Shown piece after piece: positions 63,012-64,000 of a stretch of DNA of 64,000 nt. The position numbers and the translations under genes are program-made. Source of the DNA: WHSW01 sp963740055 (GTDB taxonomy: Bacteria > Actinomycetota > Thermoleophilia > Solirubrobacterales > 70-9); NCBI GenBank assembly GCA_963740055.1, contig CAVUCL010000004.1, forward strand, positions 1 to 64,000, read 5' to 3'. The notes beneath the pieces are model-generated. The model searched no databases. It worked only from the letters and a program-made list of their open reading frames with translations, and was not told the DNA's origin. Within the stretch, counting starts at the first letter, position 1; each line of letters starts with the position of its first letter.

Positions 63012-64000
63012 AGCTGGCACACCCGCACCGGGCCCGAGCCGGCGAGCTCGAGCTCCCAGGGCTCGGCCGAGCCGTCGGCCGGGATCTCGAGCAGCGCCCG
63101 CTCGCCGCCGGCCACCCTCCCGAGCTCGACCGGCGAGGATGCGGTCGCGTAGCGGCGCAGGCGCAGGTCGACGTCGGCGCCGCCCGCCTCGACCAGCGCG
63201 CCGCCTGACTCGAGCGGCAGCAGCGCCCCCGCCGGCTTGCGTGCCCCGACCCCGACCAGCGCCCGCGAGCAGAGCCGCGGGTCGGGCGACGACGCCGGGA
63301 CCGGGGCGAGCTCGATTCCGAGTCCGGCGGCGAACACCTTGTCGGCGGCGACCCGGGCCGCCTCCGGCGCCGTCGCCAGCTCCTCGGGCGTGTATGCGGG
63401 CGAGCCATAGTCGTCGACCGCCGCCAGATAGGAGCCGGCGTCGACCTCGCCGAGGTAGTCGACGTCGGAGTTCTCGGGCGTGAGCAGGAACGCGGGATCG
63501 ACCCGGTCGCGGATCAGCTCCAGCGCCGCGAGGCCGCCGCGCTGCTTCTCGGCGATCCCGGCGAGCCCGCCGGCCGCGTTCTCGAGGTAGGAGAGGTTGC
63601 TCAGCGCCGCGAGCCCGGCGACCGCGAAGACCGCCGCCAGGCCCCAGCCGCGAAGCCGCGATCCGCGCGCGAGCTCGGCCGCGATCAGGAGCACGAAGAC
63701 CGCGCCGATGAACTGATAGCGACCGGCGGTCGGCGGGCCGAGGCTGGACGAGTTGAGCCCGGCCAGGAACCAGAAGCCGACCCCGAGCGCGAGCGCGACC
63801 CAGAGCCCGCGCGAGATCGACCCGGCGCGGACCACCCGCCAGACCGCGAGGCCGCCGAGCAGGACCAGCAGCGGCCGCCCCCAGTCCAGGGTCGAGACGG
63901 TGAGCTCGTCGCGCGGGACCCCGAGGCCGAGCAGCGAGGAGAGGCTCGAGGCGAAGCCGTCGAGGATGTAGGCCGGCGTCGTCGCGAGGTTCTCGAGCGA
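63008..64000 (-). CDS. multi-pass membrane protein, GT-C-like, 5' part outside the window
   Basis: The frame is open from base 64000 to the stop at 63008 (331 codons), so the start lies beyond the window. It ends with PWELELAGSGPVRVCQL and includes VDAGSYLAAVDDYGSPAYTP, ATAPEAARVAADKVFAAGLG and several hydrophobic helices (GRYQFIGAVFVLLIAAELAR). These match the protein at 60226 segment by segment, so the two are paralogues. The order membrane protein, epimerase, membrane protein suggests a repeated module. Confidence 0.8.
   Translation of the reverse strand, partial: SLENLATTPAYILDGFASSLSSLLGLGVPRDELTVSTLDWGRPLLVLLGGLAVWRVVRAGSISRGLWVALALGVGFWFLAGLNSSSLGPPTAGRYQFIGAVFVLLIAAELARGSRLRGWGLAAVFAVAGLAALSNLSYLENAAGGLAGIAEKQRGGLAALELIRDRVDPAFLLTPENSDVDYLGEVDAGSYLAAVDDYGSPAYTPEELATAPEAARVAADKVFAAGLGIELAPVPASSPDPRLCSRALVGVGARKPAGALLPLESGGALVEAGGADVDLRLRRYATASSPVELGRVAGGERALLEIPADGSAEPWELELAGSGPVRVCQL

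Noticed and set aside
1..64000. CRISPR arrays, rRNA genes, replication origin
   Set aside because: No regularly spaced repeats, conserved rRNA blocks or DnaA-box clusters were found on reading.

Overview
The window looks like two unrelated pieces of high-GC bacterial DNA joined near 15,050. The left piece (1 to about 15,045) is less GC-rich. Nearly every gene in it needs one or more frame changes to read as a known protein. It carries a LysM/FtsK-like/BTAD regulator, a broken IS110-family transposase, a broken alpha/beta hydrolase, a large LuxR-type ATPase regulator, and a tight minus-strand trio (PEGA/beta-propeller protein, TrbL/VirB6-like membrane protein, C39-like peptidase) that resembles part of a conjugative or integrative element. 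It ends with an SOS-box-controlled operon whose second gene is the start of a DNA polymerase III alpha-like protein. Gene content suggests a Chloroflexota or actinobacterial mobile element, but this is a weak assignment.

The right piece (about 15,090 to 64,000) is very GC-rich, with strong G/C bias at third codon positions, many GTG starts and many 1- or 4-base start/stop overlaps. It fits Actinomycetota, most likely Thermoleophilia/Solirubrobacterales. That placement is an inference from gene content: system I cytochrome c maturation, DUF6623 proteins, and small proteins seen in this group.

Right-piece layout. 15-17.3 kb holds ccmF (cut at the junction), a lipoprotein and ccmE. 17.4-20 kb holds an SDR, a glutathione-peroxidase-like lipoprotein, a ParB-like protein and a winged-helix regulator. 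20.1-27.2 kb is a sugar uptake and catabolism cluster: ABC ATPase, two permeases, binding protein, GH13 glucosidase, TfoX-like protein and PfkB kinase. 27.2-34.4 kb holds a DUF488 protein, a tandem DUF6623 pair, tRNA-Gly(CCC), a GGDEF protein, ccmG-ccmH, a methyltransferase, a secreted beta-propeller and a TMEM175-like channel. 34.4-38.8 kb is a five-gene coupled operon of a roadblock protein, a 70-residue protein, TldD, TldE and a secreted conserved protein.

39-45.5 kb holds a cation efflux protein with RdgB and RNase PH, a Flp-type pilin, an HDAC-like deacetylase, NadB and a zinc-finger-like small protein. 45.5-49 kb holds hydantoinase/oxoprolinase A and B. 49-58 kb is a mixed stretch of DUF1802, DUF1152, a penicillin-acylase-family Ntn hydrolase, an AlgX/AlgJ-like SGNH protein, a peptidase-fold protein without its zinc site, a zinc-ribbon DUF2007 protein, a JAMM peptidase and an SGNH hydrolase. 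58.4-64 kb is a glycan-assembly locus with two nucleotide-sugar epimerases, a GT2 glycosyltransferase and two paralogous multi-pass membrane proteins, the last running off the window. No rRNA, CRISPR array or replication origin was seen.
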